Source: a virus
Length of the DNA stretch: 29,004 nucleotides
Virus record (IMG/VR): IMGVR_UViG_3300036846_000067
Span: 1 to 29,004 of that record
Reading direction: 5' to 3' (one strand)
Positions 6,959 to 15,955 of the stretch are shown here, piece after piece (within the stretch, counting starts at the first letter, position 1; each line of letters opens with the position of its first letter). The translations under genes and the position numbers were made by a program. The notes below the pieces were generated by a model that was not told where the DNA came from, ran no database searches, and saw nothing but the letters and a program-made list of their open reading frames with translations.

Positions 6959-9135
6959 CTCCTATCTTTATGGACTTGCGAGCGCAGGTCGCGCTTCACA
7001 TAGCCGAACATCACGTCAAGATCTTTCTTGCTGTAGCCAGCATCAGCTGGCGCAGCAGGTGCAGATCCCTTGTGTAGCAAGCGTTTGGCGTCATTTTGCG
7101 TGAGACGCCCAGCGGCGACCAACGCAACGGGGGCACCGGCAGCCACCCGTGCTGTGGGCCGCTTGATCGGGAATCCTGGAACATTCACCGCCAGCGCCGC
7201 AACCAACTCAAGGTTTCCACCGATTGAACGCCAGTCGCCGCTGAGCGCCGCTCCACGCAGCCGCCTGATGGTGAGTTGATCGACATCTGGACGCAACGAA
7301 CCATGGATCCAGATGCCGAACTGGTCATCACCGGCTGCAACATCGACAACAGCTGTGCCGGTGTTGTCGTAGTGAGCCTTGGTGTCGTCAGAGCCACGCC
7401 AGAGTTCAGCGTGCCCGGTGTTCATCGTGATGACGCCAGTCGGCACCAGCGCATCTTCTTCACAAAGCACTGCGCCTGTTCTGAAGTAGGCGTAGTCCGT
7501 CATGCTGTGCGGCGCTCGCACGCAGCTGCTCTGATAACTCATGTGGCATTCAGTCCACAGAGCAAGGTGGCCGTACACCTCACCAGATGGCTCGATGGTC
7601 AACGCCGTTGGCCCATCCAGCCCTGGATCAGTGAACCACTGATGCGGAGGCACCATCGGCGCGGCAAGTTTGCCCGACGCCACGAATCCGTTTGGCATTC
7701 TGCGCTCACCTGCCTTGTCGATGATGTTGATGCTCGGCAGCCACGTCTTGTCACGAACACCGCTGGCTGCCATGGCCACGTCGCCCACCGTGACGTAGGC
7801 ACCCTCGAACGCTGGGAACGGGCAGATGGTCGCACCCATGATTCTGCCCTTGATGATCTTTTCGCCCATCATGTATGGCTCACCTGGCTGCGGCTCTGCG
7901 TCAGCCGTGAAGCCAAACAGCAGATCGAACAAGTCCCAGTCGTCATCGTCATCGCGTGGTGGGCACTCGTTGCCGTCAACGTCCAGCCACACCAAATCGC
8001 TTACAGCATCGCCGATATCGATGCTGACGCCGCGCAGGAACTGCTCGCCAACCAGACGCTTCACTTCAGCAGCACCATCCGCCGTGTCGAAGACACCCGT
8101 GCCGAACACGATGTTGGTGCCGTCACCCAATGGCTGCTGCGTGCGGGAGTTGAAGTCTTCAGTGGTTGACTCTCTGCGGTCAACGATGTTCATCTTGCCG
8201 ACCAACTCAGCGCTGTTGTGATCGTTGGTTGTGGTCTTGAGCGCCATGACTGGGAATGGCAGATCGCGCCACGTCAGCGCACCAGGAGCGATGAAGCGAC
8301 CGTCGCCAGTCCAGATGCCCTCGATGGCCATGACCGGCATGTCGAAGCTGTTGTCTGAGCCCTGCTCGACCGGCGGCAGCTGAACGTCCGTGAAGCCACG
8401 ACGTGAACTGGCTATGGCTGCCGTTGCTGGCGGCGGTGCATGTGACGATGAGGTGGCTCCGGCTGACTTGATCGCACTCTCGACAGCCGCAGCCTGAGCT
8501 GCTTCTGGTGAGCCAGGTGTGATTGGCCCACTGTCTGTCGTTGAAACCACCGTGCCGTCATCACCGATGGTGTGTTCAGTCGAGACTGTCGTGCCATCGT
8601 CCATGTCCGTCTCGACTTCAATGCCATCATCGCTGACTTCCACCTCTACAGCCGATGGGTCAACACCCATGGCGTCAGCAACTGCTGCCGAGATGGCGCC
8701 CTGATCTGGCGCAGCAGCAAACTGCTTCGCCTTGGTGGTAGTGGTATTGGCCGCTCCTGCTCCTGCGCCTTTCAACGGTGGTGCCTCCTTGCCTGCGTCC
8801 TCAAGATGCTTGGACAGATGGTTGTAGACACCGACCTTGTCATCGGTGCTCATGCTGTGGCCGCCACGACCACCATTGAGCGAGGCAATCCCCGATGAGC
8901 AGGCGCTGGTGTTGGCCGCGCCAACTGAGCCATCGGCGTTGACGTTGTGATGCGGGTAGCTGTAGGCTGAGACGGCATCGTCTCCACCCTCAGGATCTTT
9001 GAAGGCGTGCATGGCCTTGAGGTTGCTGGGTGTAGCGTTCACGCTGCTCTTGGCTGCCGCAGCGTCCCAGTTGCTCTCATCGTCAGTGGCTGTGGTGTGT
9101 GCCCTGATCGCACCTAGCTGCTTGATGGTGGTCAT
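6955..9135 (-). CDS. Capsid maturation protease (HK97 prohead-protease-like), multidomain
   Basis: The product is about 726 residues from the ATG at 9135, which has a GAGGA-type site and lies 11 bases after the portal stop; the longer frame to 9273 would lie inside the portal gene and is rejected. Residues about 40-115 form a phage-head domain (YSYPHHNVNADG, then LNGGRGG, then YNHLSKHL). A Val/Glu/Asp/Thr-rich repeat-like stretch follows at about 160-205. Residues about 265-385 match prohead protease features, with a candidate catalytic His306 (NDHNSAELVGKM) and Ser371 (LRGVSIDIG). A C-terminal region has GEVYGHLALW and ALSGDWRSIGG-type blocks common in actinophage proteases. It would cleave the scaffold region of the capsid protein. 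The gene ends AGG AGG TGA. Confidence 0.82.
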   Translation of the reverse strand: MTTIKQLGAIRAHTTATDDESNWDAAAAKSSVNATPSNLKAMHAFKDPEGGDDAVSAYSYPHHNVNADGSVGAANTSACSSGIASLNGGRGGHSMSTDDKVGVYNHLSKHLEDAGKEAPPLKGAGAGAANTTTTKAKQFAAAPDQGAISAAVADAMGVDPSAVEVEVSDDGIEVETDMDDGTTVSTEHTIGDDGTVVSTTDSGPITPGSPEAAQAAAVESAIKSAGATSSSHAPPPATAAIASSRRGFTDVQLPPVEQGSDNSFDMPVMAIEGIWTGDGRFIAPGALTWRDLPFPVMALKTTTNDHNSAELVGKMNIVDRRESTTEDFNSRTQQPLGDGTNIVFGTGVFDTADGAAEVKRLVGEQFLRGVSIDIGDAVSDLVWLDVDGNECPPRDDDDDWDLFDLLFGFTADAEPQPGEPYMMGEKIIKGRIMGATICPFPAFEGAYVTVGDVAMAASGVRDKTWLPSINIIDKAGERRMPNGFVASGKLAAPMVPPHQWFTDPGLDGPTALTIEPSGEVYGHLALWTECHMSYQSSCVRAPHSMTDYAYFRTGAVLCEEDALVPTGVITMNTGHAELWRGSDDTKAHYDNTGTAVVDVAAGDDQFGIWIHGSLRPDVDQLTIRRLRGAALSGDWRSIGGNLELVAALAVNVPGFPIKRPTARVAAGAPVALVAAGRLTQNDAKRLLHKGSAPAAPADAGYSKKDLDVMFGYVKRDLRSQVHKDRR

Positions 9136-9145
9136 GTCCGCATCC

Positions 9146-12100
9146 TCACTCTTGATCCCCTGATGCTGTTTGGTTCTCAACCTCTGGCGTGGGCACGATG
9201 CTGTCTTCATCGACATCATAACCTGCAACGATGTACTTGAAGTAGCCAAACGTGCCAACCCAGTAGCCGTCAAGCTTGCCGCTCACAGTCTCCAGCGGCA
9301 CGTCAATCGGCGTGACCTCAGTGTTGTCTGGATCATCGTGGTAGCCGATGACGTTGGCCGTGACCCATGTGCCAAGTGGGAACTTGGGATCTTGAGGCGG
9401 AACTGCCGCTGCTGCCACTGGGAATCCGTGCCCTCCTGCACCAAGCCATTCCTTGGCTGATGCCATCGTCTCATGGTAGTCAGCGTTGCCTCGCCAGTTG
9501 TTGCAGTCATAGCACGCTGGCGCAAGGTTCGGCATGACGTACTTGCCACCTTCCTTGCCAGGCACCAGGCGCTCAAGTGTGGAAGTTGCTGGCTCCAACG
9601 TGCGACCGCAGTAGATACATGGCGCATGCTTCCCATCACCATACTCAGCAACAAGCTGATTCTGTAGACGCACACGCGTTTTTGAACCAGGACGATCATC
9701 GCCGCCAGCACGAGACGATGCGTCATGCCGCGCTTGAGCTGCTGCCTTGTCTTCCTCAGTGATCGTGGCGCCATATGACTCATACTTTTGGTCAGCGGTG
9801 TCTTGCGCACTGCTGATGGTTTCATCGCTCTGTTGCGTCTGAGCCAACGCAACAGCGTCATCCAGCTTGCCCTCATCGTACAGCTTACTGGCTGTCTGAA
9901 CAGCCATACCAGCGTTGTCCTTGGCATCATAGACGGCCGTGCGACGATCACCTACGGTCTCGCTGGCTGGTTTGCTCGCAGACTTGTCCTCACCACCATC
10001 GCCACCAAACTTGCCACCCTCTTGGCGTGGCTGACCTTCAGCATAGGCAACCAACGCTGACGCGACTTCAGCGCCACCACTCCAGTTTGCCGTGAAGTCG
10101 CATGAGCAGCCATCGTGATCGCCCGGCGCAAAGAACTCACGATCAGGGAACTCATCTTCATTGGCCAGCACATCGTCTGTCCAGCTGTTGAACTCAACGC
10201 CATCCAGTGCCTCGTGTGGCGGGAATGGATTGGGCGTGAAGCCGTGCACCCATGTGTAACTGTTGATACCAAGACCGTTGTCCTGCAAGGCACTGCTGAC
10301 TGCGGGGCCAGTCGTGACGCCAGCGGGTGGGATCTGGACGGCAACCGTTGGGTTGAACGATCCAGCATCGCTTGAGTGCAACAATGCCCCGCCAGCACGG
10401 GCGATTGCTTGCTTGACGATGCTTGGCGACACCAGCCGCGTGGTCGTGATCTCAGCATCTTCACCAACGTCGAGCACGTTGCTCGCGTCGCTGAGGTAGC
10501 TCATGGCCGTGCGCTGCAACTGATGTTGAAGAAACTCCCAGCCGTTGTCGTTGTAGCGTGAGAGCTGGCCGGCCAACTCGCTGAACTGCTCAGGCTGCAT
10601 GTTGAGCATGGAGCTGATCGACTCGATGGTGGACTTGTCAGCGTACTCAAGATATGCATCGTACTCAGCGCGCAATTGCTCCCACGCGTTGTTGAGCAGC
10701 ATCTGCTCGTCCAGACCAGCAGCTGCGATCATGGCATTGCTGATGAGGAAGCCAAGCTTGAAGTTGCTATGGCTTGCGCACCAGGCACGTCCTGCTGCCG
10801 TACGGCCAACTGTCGTGCGAATGCGCGCGCCTGCCTTCTCAAGAGCACGCGTCATGCTCGCGTTGGTCGCTGTCAGCAACTTGTCATACAATTCTTTCTC
10901 GATGCGTGCCAGGCTGCGATTGCCTTTGCGCAGAGCGGCCTGGCTTGGTGCTTTTGGGTCTGCTGCCACGAGTGCGAGTCCGGCAGCCAACCCAGGCGGC
11001 TGGTTAGTTGGTGCCTGCTGCCTGGGCTGACTGCCCTGTGGCGGACCCTCAACCGGCTGAGTGGCTGAGGGGCCAGCCAGGCCACCACCAGGCAAGGAGC
11101 CCTCATCGCCAGGTGGCGCCTGTCCTTGTGGTTCTGGCTTGACTTGGCTGATGTCAATCGTGTTGTCCATGCGCTTGATGATCTGCGCCACGATCGTGGG
11201 ATCAAGTCTGCTCTGCTTCAGCACAACGCGCGCAAGAATCTCTGTCTCACTCGGCGCATCTGTGTCGCTGAAGCCCATCGTGTCGCGCAAGGCAGCGTCA
11301 CTCAACGCGAAACGATCATACGCCTGCAAGGCGTCTTGGCTGCGATCAGGGTGCCGCACCAGACGTGTCGGATCATGCCAGACGATGACCTTGCTGACCC
11401 AGTCAGGATCAAGACCTGGTGTGTTCTGAAGCGCCAGTCGCAGGTAGCCTGCCGTCAGCGCGTCATCCATCACCATGACGAGTGGCTCAACGTGATCGCT
11501 GAACGTGTCGTCATCGATGGACCAGGCTGTCCAGTGGTTCAGATCACCCTTGCCAGTAAGGACTTCAGCCGGCAGGTCAAGCGTTGTCGCCATGCGGCCG
11601 ATCAACTCTTGGCGATCTTGCGAGCGCTGCGCCTCTGGCCTTGAGATCATGACCTGACGCACAGCTTGAAGCGCATCTGCGGGGCCACGGACCACGATGG
11701 GGAAGATCGCGCTAGCTGAGCCTTCATCCTGGATCGCAGCCATACCAGCTTGGATGAGCTCAGCCATGAACTCATCTGTCTCTTGATCGTTGGCATCTTC
11801 CTGAACGTTAGCCTTGACGACTGTCAGCTTGTCCGGCAGCATGAGTAGGCCTGAGTTGGCCAGGCGTGATCGTCCGCTCGCGCGTATGTCGCGCGACAAT
11901 ATGAGGAGTTCCTCACAGATGTCAAGCATCGCCGCGAACGGTGAGTCGGCCAAAGCCTTGCGACGTGGGTGCGGGTACCAGAGACGTTGCAAGAACACGC
12001 CATCTGGGATGGCCTGTGGCTGACTGCCCTCGATCCGCAACTGCAGCGTGCCATCTGACGTGGCCGTCACCTCAGAGACTGAGCGAATCTCCCAGACCTC

Positions 12101-12637
12101 TTCTGTGTTAGCTTGCTCAGGCAGCTGCGTCATGGGTGGCCAGCCAACCAGGAAGCACTCGCCAGCCACCTCAAAGTTCTCAGCCACGTCACGCTGCAGG
12201 CCACCCAGCGCAAGCGGCCCACCTGACGACAAACGCTTGAGCGCATCGTCGGCAGCTGAAATGATGTTGGCCGGGCAATCGGTGACCTCAGTCAACGGCA
12301 GTGGATCAAGCTCACCTGGGATGTATGTCGATGGCACCAGAACGATCTTGCGACAAGCGTTGCCCAGATACGTTGTCGCATAGCGCAACTCACCGATGGC
12401 ATCGCGGTAGGTCCACGCGTCCTCTTGCCATGGTTGCCGCAGCTTGTTGAGTCGCGCTGCCTCTGGCCGGTTGACACCCTGATTGCCCATGAGCTGCGTC
12501 GCTGACGCCAGCAACGCTCGCTGCTGGCGCTTGCCGTCGTGTGACGTGCCCCAGATCCTGCCGTTGCCTTTGCCCTTGCCACCATTGCTGCTGAAGCCTG
12601 ATGGCAATGGCTTTGGCCTGACCTTCAACAGCGCCAT
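9146..12637 (-). CDS. Portal protein fused to MuF-like and HNH endonuclease domains
   Basis: One 1163-residue frame carries three phage head functions. Residues about 40-490 look like a portal, the dodecameric DNA channel (RRKALADSPFAAMLDICEELL, then TLDLPAEVLTGKGDLNHW, then HDPTRLVRHPDRSQDA). A Pro/Gln/Gly-rich linker covers about 500-548. Residues about 560-850 are helical and end in a MuF-type Cys/His motif (HDGCSCDF, about 841-848). QPRQEGGKFGGDGG then leads into a linker and a HNH zinc finger at about 1007-1051 (CIYC, LERLVPGKEGGKY, NLAPACYDCN). In this HNH the usual DH is ER, a variant known in phage HNH proteins. A C-terminal tail of about 110 residues has a beta-rich module. GAGG precedes the ATG by five bases. 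No frameshift is visible between domains. Confidence 0.83.
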   Translation of the reverse strand: MALLKVRPKPLPSGFSSNGGKGKGNGRIWGTSHDGKRQQRALLASATQLMGNQGVNRPEAARLNKLRQPWQEDAWTYRDAIGELRYATTYLGNACRKIVLVPSTYIPGELDPLPLTEVTDCPANIISAADDALKRLSSGGPLALGGLQRDVAENFEVAGECFLVGWPPMTQLPEQANTEEVWEIRSVSEVTATSDGTLQLRIEGSQPQAIPDGVFLQRLWYPHPRRKALADSPFAAMLDICEELLILSRDIRASGRSRLANSGLLMLPDKLTVVKANVQEDANDQETDEFMAELIQAGMAAIQDEGSASAIFPIVVRGPADALQAVRQVMISRPEAQRSQDRQELIGRMATTLDLPAEVLTGKGDLNHWTAWSIDDDTFSDHVEPLVMVMDDALTAGYLRLALQNTPGLDPDWVSKVIVWHDPTRLVRHPDRSQDALQAYDRFALSDAALRDTMGFSDTDAPSETEILARVVLKQSRLDPTIVAQIIKRMDNTIDISQVKPEPQGQAPPGDEGSLPGGGLAGPSATQPVEGPPQGSQPRQQAPTNQPPGLAAGLALVAADPKAPSQAALRKGNRSLARIEKELYDKLLTATNASMTRALEKAGARIRTTVGRTAAGRAWCASHSNFKLGFLISNAMIAAAGLDEQMLLNNAWEQLRAEYDAYLEYADKSTIESISSMLNMQPEQFSELAGQLSRYNDNGWEFLQHQLQRTAMSYLSDASNVLDVGEDAEITTTRLVSPSIVKQAIARAGGALLHSSDAGSFNPTVAVQIPPAGVTTGPAVSSALQDNGLGINSYTWVHGFTPNPFPPHEALDGVEFNSWTDDVLANEDEFPDREFFAPGDHDGCSCDFTANWSGGAEVASALVAYAEGQPRQEGGKFGGDGGEDKSASKPASETVGDRRTAVYDAKDNAGMAVQTASKLYDEGKLDDAVALAQTQQSDETISSAQDTADQKYESYGATITEEDKAAAQARHDASSRAGGDDRPGSKTRVRLQNQLVAEYGDGKHAPCIYCGRTLEPATSTLERLVPGKEGGKYVMPNLAPACYDCNNWRGNADYHETMASAKEWLGAGGHGFPVAAAAVPPQDPKFPLGTWVTANVIGYHDDPDNTEVTPIDVPLETVSGKLDGYWVGTFGYFKYIVAGYDVDEDSIVPTPEVENQTASGDQE

Positions 12638-12644
12638 CGACGCC

Positions 12645-12971
12645 TCACCCGATTTCGTTCAGTAGGCCGGCCAACTCAGCGACAGCCAAGCCACCTGCGA
12701 TCAACAGCCACCACCCACGTGTTGACGCAGCGCACGTGAGCACTGTCGCTGCAGCAGCCAGCCATATGCCAAGGCACCAAGTACAAGTGACAAGATTGAC
12801 AAGGCTGCCCTCAGCTCTGGCCTGGATTCTGTTCCTGACTCCAGCTGTGATCGTGTCACGTGCGATGAGTCGTGAGACTCTGGCAACAGCGAACGCATTG
12901 ATGAGTAGCCACAGTAGGAGTATGCTCGTCGTGGGATGTGACGTGGTGAGTACGTCTGGAAGTGACGACAT
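12645..12971 (-). CDS. DUF1360-like small membrane protein
   Basis: This 108-residue protein has hydrophobic segments at about 16-32, 63-80 and 87-104, so two or three membrane helices. Between the first two is an Arg-rich loop with ARVSRLIARDTITAGVRNRI, followed by a Cys-Trp-Cys motif (VTCTWCLGIWLA). The order 'aR.trLia.D.i...R' then 'C.wC.giW' is the signature of DUF1360 proteins, which recur in the head region of actinophages and in Gram-positive genomes; their function is not established. The ATG has AGGTGGAGG close upstream. Its stop is seven bases from the portal start, so the two are probably co-translated. Confidence 0.75.
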   Translation of the reverse strand: MSSLPDVLTTSHPTTSILLLWLLINAFAVARVSRLIARDTITAGVRNRIQARAEGSLVNLVTCTWCLGIWLAAAATVLTCAASTRGWWLLIAGGLAVAELAGLLNEIG

Positions 12972-12979
12972 GCCTCCAC

Positions 12980-13432
12980 CTATCTGCTCACCTTGGCTGC
13001 GCCATAGAAGTGGCGCGCCAGCACGATCTCAATGTCGGTGCCCAGAGGCAACGGCATCTGCTCGGCTGACGTCGCGCCGTTCGATCGTTTGGTGATCCTT
13101 GCCTTGGCGTCAAGTTGCCTGGTGGTCATGCTCTTCAACTTGCTGCCGCAGCCACACCCAGCTTGTGGGTTGATCGTGATCGCCTCACCATCTGCCGTGC
13201 GGGCAGCCAGTACCTGCTTGCGACGCGACACGCCAAGGTTGCCCAACGTGTTCTGCTCGATTTCAACGATGGTGTTGACGATCAAGTCTGGCTCATGAGG
13301 CCAAGCCTGTGCCTCCACCCAGATCCTGAGTTGATCGTCATCCAGCCTTATGCGTGCCTTGCCCACCGTGCGCTTGGCTCCATCGCTGGCCAGCACAACG
13401 ATGGCTGGGAAGATGTCGATCATTATGGTCAT
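12980..13432 (-). CDS. Hypothetical protein with a GCGCGS motif
   Basis: The product has 150 residues from the ATG at 13432, which overlaps the terminase stop as ATGA; the longer frame to 13573 would sit inside the terminase gene. The N-terminal half is beta-rich and amphipathic (MTIMIDIFPAIVVLASDGAKR), and around residue 90 is AGCGCGSKLKSM, a Cys-rich turn that could bind metal or serve as a flexible loop. I do not recognise a family. Similar small proteins with a GCGCGS/R motif occur beside terminase or portal genes in actinophages, so a head-assembly or packaging accessory role is plausible but unproven. Confidence 0.6.
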   Translation of the reverse strand: MTIMIDIFPAIVVLASDGAKRTVGKARIRLDDDQLRIWVEAQAWPHEPDLIVNTIVEIEQNTLGNLGVSRRKQVLAARTADGEAITINPQAGCGCGSKLKSMTTRQLDAKARITKRSNGATSAEQMPLPLGTDIEIVLARHFYGAAKVSR

Positions 13433-15117
13433 GCCGTGCGCCTCACCGGGATGCGGGCTGAACGAGCTGTTTGGCTGTGACGCTGACTGAACGTGGACGC
13501 AGATCGCATGTTGGGCATGAACGTCTGGGGTGGCTTGGCGATCACCATCGTGCTGCTGTTGATTGCTTCCCATATGCCATAGAGGAATGCGTCAGCGTTG
13601 TCTGGCGATCTTCCCAGACGTGACTTCAGATCTGCCTTAGCCTCAACCTGGATGCGACCCTTGTTGATCGTGTAACGTGGCACGACTAGCTGTGCCTCAA
13701 GGTTCTCAAGATCGTCTGCCTGTGAGGTGTCAACCTGGCCACGCTGGAAGAGCAGCCTTGCTTCCCACCACAGCTCAGCACGCTTGTTGACGTACAGCTT
13801 GAACTGGTTGGCTTGCTCCGCACCATTGAAGCCTTCAACGATGGGTGGCCTGCGCGTCGATGTCGCCCAACTTGCGGCTGAGGATTTGGTGCGCTCGGTG
13901 ATGCGATGACGCACCAAGCCGATGATACCGAACCCAACACCAACAGAGTCAACCACAACTTTGTCAGGGTACGTTGCGAGTATTGTGTTGAAGATGAACT
14001 CAGCGACCTGCTCTGGGTCACTTGATCGGAATCGGTGTTCAGTTGTTGGCCTGTTCTGCGGGAGGATCAAGCGGCAGACGGTCTCATCACCATCATCGCT
14101 GCCTGCGACGTCCACCCCAAGCACGCGCAAGCCGGGAAGCAACCCAACGTCAGGATGGGTGGTGGTAACCCTGGCGTGTGGTTGCGTGTTGCCTGTCGTG
14201 CCTGGGGTGACGTCGAGCGGCAGCAGAGGAGGACTCTGGGACTCACCAGACTGCCGCTCAGCATATGGGACTCTGGCTGCGACAAGATCGTGCAGCTTGA
14301 TGACTGATTTGGTGTCGATGCTTGGGAACTCTGCCTCAACCTTGCTGAGCCAGAACGGGTGATCTTCACCCCATGCCTTGCGCCTGTTCTCAACCCATTC
14401 CTTGCTCAGCAAGACTTCATGGAGCAACTGGCTCACTGGCTCACCTGTGAAGTTGGGCGTGTCCCACGCTGAGATCTTGATCGTGTGATAGCCGTGCTTC
14501 GCCGGGTTGTTGTGGATGTCTGCGAACATGGAAGATGGATCGTCAGGGTTGCCGATCATGAGGATCTTGGCGTTCACGTTGGTGGCAAGAGTTTCAGCTG
14601 CCTCGATGATCGCAGTGGGCACGCCGCTCGCCTCATCGATGATGATGAGTGGGTAGCGCGCGTGAAGACCTTGGAACGCTGCCGGGTTGTAGTCAGCTGG
14701 CTTGCGGCCAATCCCAGCCAGGTATGAACCAATCCACCACTCTGTCTGGTTCACGCGCCCTGGCAAGTCTGCCGCTTCATGAAGCTGGTTGATCTCCACC
14801 CAAAGAATGCCGCGCACCTGCGTGGCTGTTGGCGCTGTTGTGATGACTCGCGCCTGACCAAGCGGGTGAGTGTCGAGCCACCTGCTTGCGATCACGCTGG
14901 CTGTGAAACTCTTTGAGCTGTCGTGACATGCCCGCACAGCCACGCGTGAGTGCTGATCGACAGCTTCCATGATCTCAACTTGCTTCGACCAGAACGTGAT
15001 GTGCGGGAGAGTCAGTGAGGCCCAGCCAAGTGGATCATCTGAGACAGTCAGCTTGCGCGCCTGCTTGCTGGCTGCGCGCAATGGAGCCAGCGGATCGTGG
15101 CTCTCAATGGCGATCAC
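13429..15117 (-). CDS. Terminase large subunit
   Basis: The motor and nuclease of DNA packaging, about 562 residues from the GTG at 15117. The open frame extends to 15381, but that part overlaps an upstream small gene and has no terminase-like sequence. A Walker A-like segment reads VRACHDSSKSF at about 65, so the usual Gly before Lys is Ser. Walker B is LIIIDEASG, followed by a coupling-motif-like ILMIGNPDDP. The C-terminal RNase H-like nuclease shows its acidic residues in VLGVDVAGSDDGDE, DKVVVDSVGVG and PDNADAFLYGIW. It follows the small terminase and a disordered small protein. No strong ribosome site precedes the GTG, so the exact start is uncertain (a GTG at 15159 is also possible). Confidence 0.9.
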   Translation of the reverse strand: MIAIESHDPLAPLRAASKQARKLTVSDDPLGWASLTLPHITFWSKQVEIMEAVDQHSRVAVRACHDSSKSFTASVIASRWLDTHPLGQARVITTAPTATQVRGILWVEINQLHEAADLPGRVNQTEWWIGSYLAGIGRKPADYNPAAFQGLHARYPLIIIDEASGVPTAIIEAAETLATNVNAKILMIGNPDDPSSMFADIHNNPAKHGYHTIKISAWDTPNFTGEPVSQLLHEVLLSKEWVENRRKAWGEDHPFWLSKVEAEFPSIDTKSVIKLHDLVAARVPYAERQSGESQSPPLLPLDVTPGTTGNTQPHARVTTTHPDVGLLPGLRVLGVDVAGSDDGDETVCRLILPQNRPTTEHRFRSSDPEQVAEFIFNTILATYPDKVVVDSVGVGFGIIGLVRHRITERTKSSAASWATSTRRPPIVEGFNGAEQANQFKLYVNKRAELWWEARLLFQRGQVDTSQADDLENLEAQLVVPRYTINKGRIQVEAKADLKSRLGRSPDNADAFLYGIWEAINSSTMVIAKPPQTFMPNMRSASTFSQRHSQTARSARIPVRRTA

Positions 15118-15133
15118 GCTTGGCTGCTCGCTG

Positions 15134-15385
15134 CTACTCAGCCTTGTGCTCTGGCTCACCCTCAGGTGGTGGCTGCTCTGTCTCAGGTGGCGCAGCGTCA
15201 CCATGGCCGGCAGCCATGTCGTTGGCCAGCTTCTCAGCGTTGGTCCACTGCTTGCTGCCGGCACCCTCTTCCACCACTGGGTTGCCTGCCGGGTGCGGCG
15301 CGCTGACGTTGGAGTCAACGTTGAATGGGCCTGCTTCTTGCTGGCTTGGGTTCTCGTGCTGCTGCTCTGGTGTCTGCTCACTCAT
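15134..15385 (-). CDS. Small disordered acidic protein between terminase subunits
   Basis: The product has 83 residues rich in Glu, Gln, Pro and Asn, starting MSEQTPEQQHENPS and ending with a PPETEQPPPEGEPEHK stretch. It is probably intrinsically disordered except for a short helix (SKQWTNAEKLANDMAAG). The ATG at 15385 overlaps the small terminase stop as TGATG. The window has no other gene of this kind. A packaging accessory or adaptor role is possible from location; I recognise no family. Confidence 0.6.
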   Translation of the reverse strand: MSEQTPEQQHENPSQQEAGPFNVDSNVSAPHPAGNPVVEEGAGSKQWTNAEKLANDMAAGHGDAAPPETEQPPPEGEPEHKAE

Positions 15386-15942
15386 CAGGTTGCTCCTTGC
15401 TCGGCCAGCACTTCATCGATGGCGTCGTTGATTCGCTGACTCACGTTGGGGTCAGACATGTCCATGCCTGACTTGGCTGCGAACTTGGCCATGCTGCTGA
15501 CGATCATGTCTGCTTGCTTGCGTGAGTAGTCGATCTTGTCCAGCTTGATGCCAATCTGAAGTGCCTTGATCGACACCTGCGCCAGATGCCTGCGCTCAGC
15601 CAACAACTGCGTGACTGCTGGGTGAGTCCCACGCCTGCGCTTGACTGACTTGCCTTGCTTGTTGCGCTCAACCTGAAGCACATACTGGACATAGTTCATG
15701 CCTGAGCCAAGGTTGCCGGTGCGCGGCACACCCTGGCGCTCCAGCTCTGTCTCGTTGATGTCGATCACTTCATCGTCACCAAACAGCTGGTTCTCTTTGA
15801 TCAAGGCGATGTAGTGCTCCAACCAAAGGATCTTGGCAGACGTGCGTCGCACCTCACCCAGCAATGCCTCCAATGGCGAGACATCAACTTCACTGCCAGC
15901 TGCGTACACTGCCAGTGTTGGGGCCGGTGCGACGATGGTCAA
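15385..15942 (-). CDS. Terminase small subunit
   Basis: The product has about 185 residues and is mostly helical, directly preceding the large terminase apart from one small gene. Helices carry LEALLGEVRRTSAKILWLEHYIALI and later LAERRHLAQVSIKALQIGIKLDKIDY, a pattern common in actinophage small terminase proteins, which bind the packaging site and hand the DNA to the large subunit. The start is TTG at 15942 (TTG ACC ATC), with GGAG about four bases upstream. The gene is preceded by a consensus promoter and a perfect inverted repeat. The functional call combines synteny and helical pattern; no unique motif is seen. Confidence 0.72.
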   Translation of the reverse strand: MTIVAPAPTLAVYAAGSEVDVSPLEALLGEVRRTSAKILWLEHYIALIKENQLFGDDEVIDINETELERQGVPRTGNLGSGMNYVQYVLQVERNKQGKSVKRRRGTHPAVTQLLAERRHLAQVSIKALQIGIKLDKIDYSRKQADMIVSSMAKFAAKSGMDMSDPNVSQRINDAIDEVLAEQGAT

Positions 15943-15955
15943 TTCGCTCCAAGTC

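Noticed and set aside
9136-9273. Extension of the protease gene into the portal gene.
   Set aside because: The added residues are Ser/Arg/Thr-rich shadow sequence, and the ATG at 9135 has a ribosome site and sits just after the portal stop.
13433-13573. N-terminal extension of the GCGCGS-motif gene.
   Set aside because: It lies inside the terminase coding end and has shadow-like composition; the ATG at 13432 overlaps the terminase stop as ATGA, the style used across this genome.
15118-15381. Extension of the large terminase gene upstream of 15117.
   Set aside because: It would overlap the small gene at 15134-15385 fully and encodes Ser/Arg-rich low-complexity sequence without terminase features.
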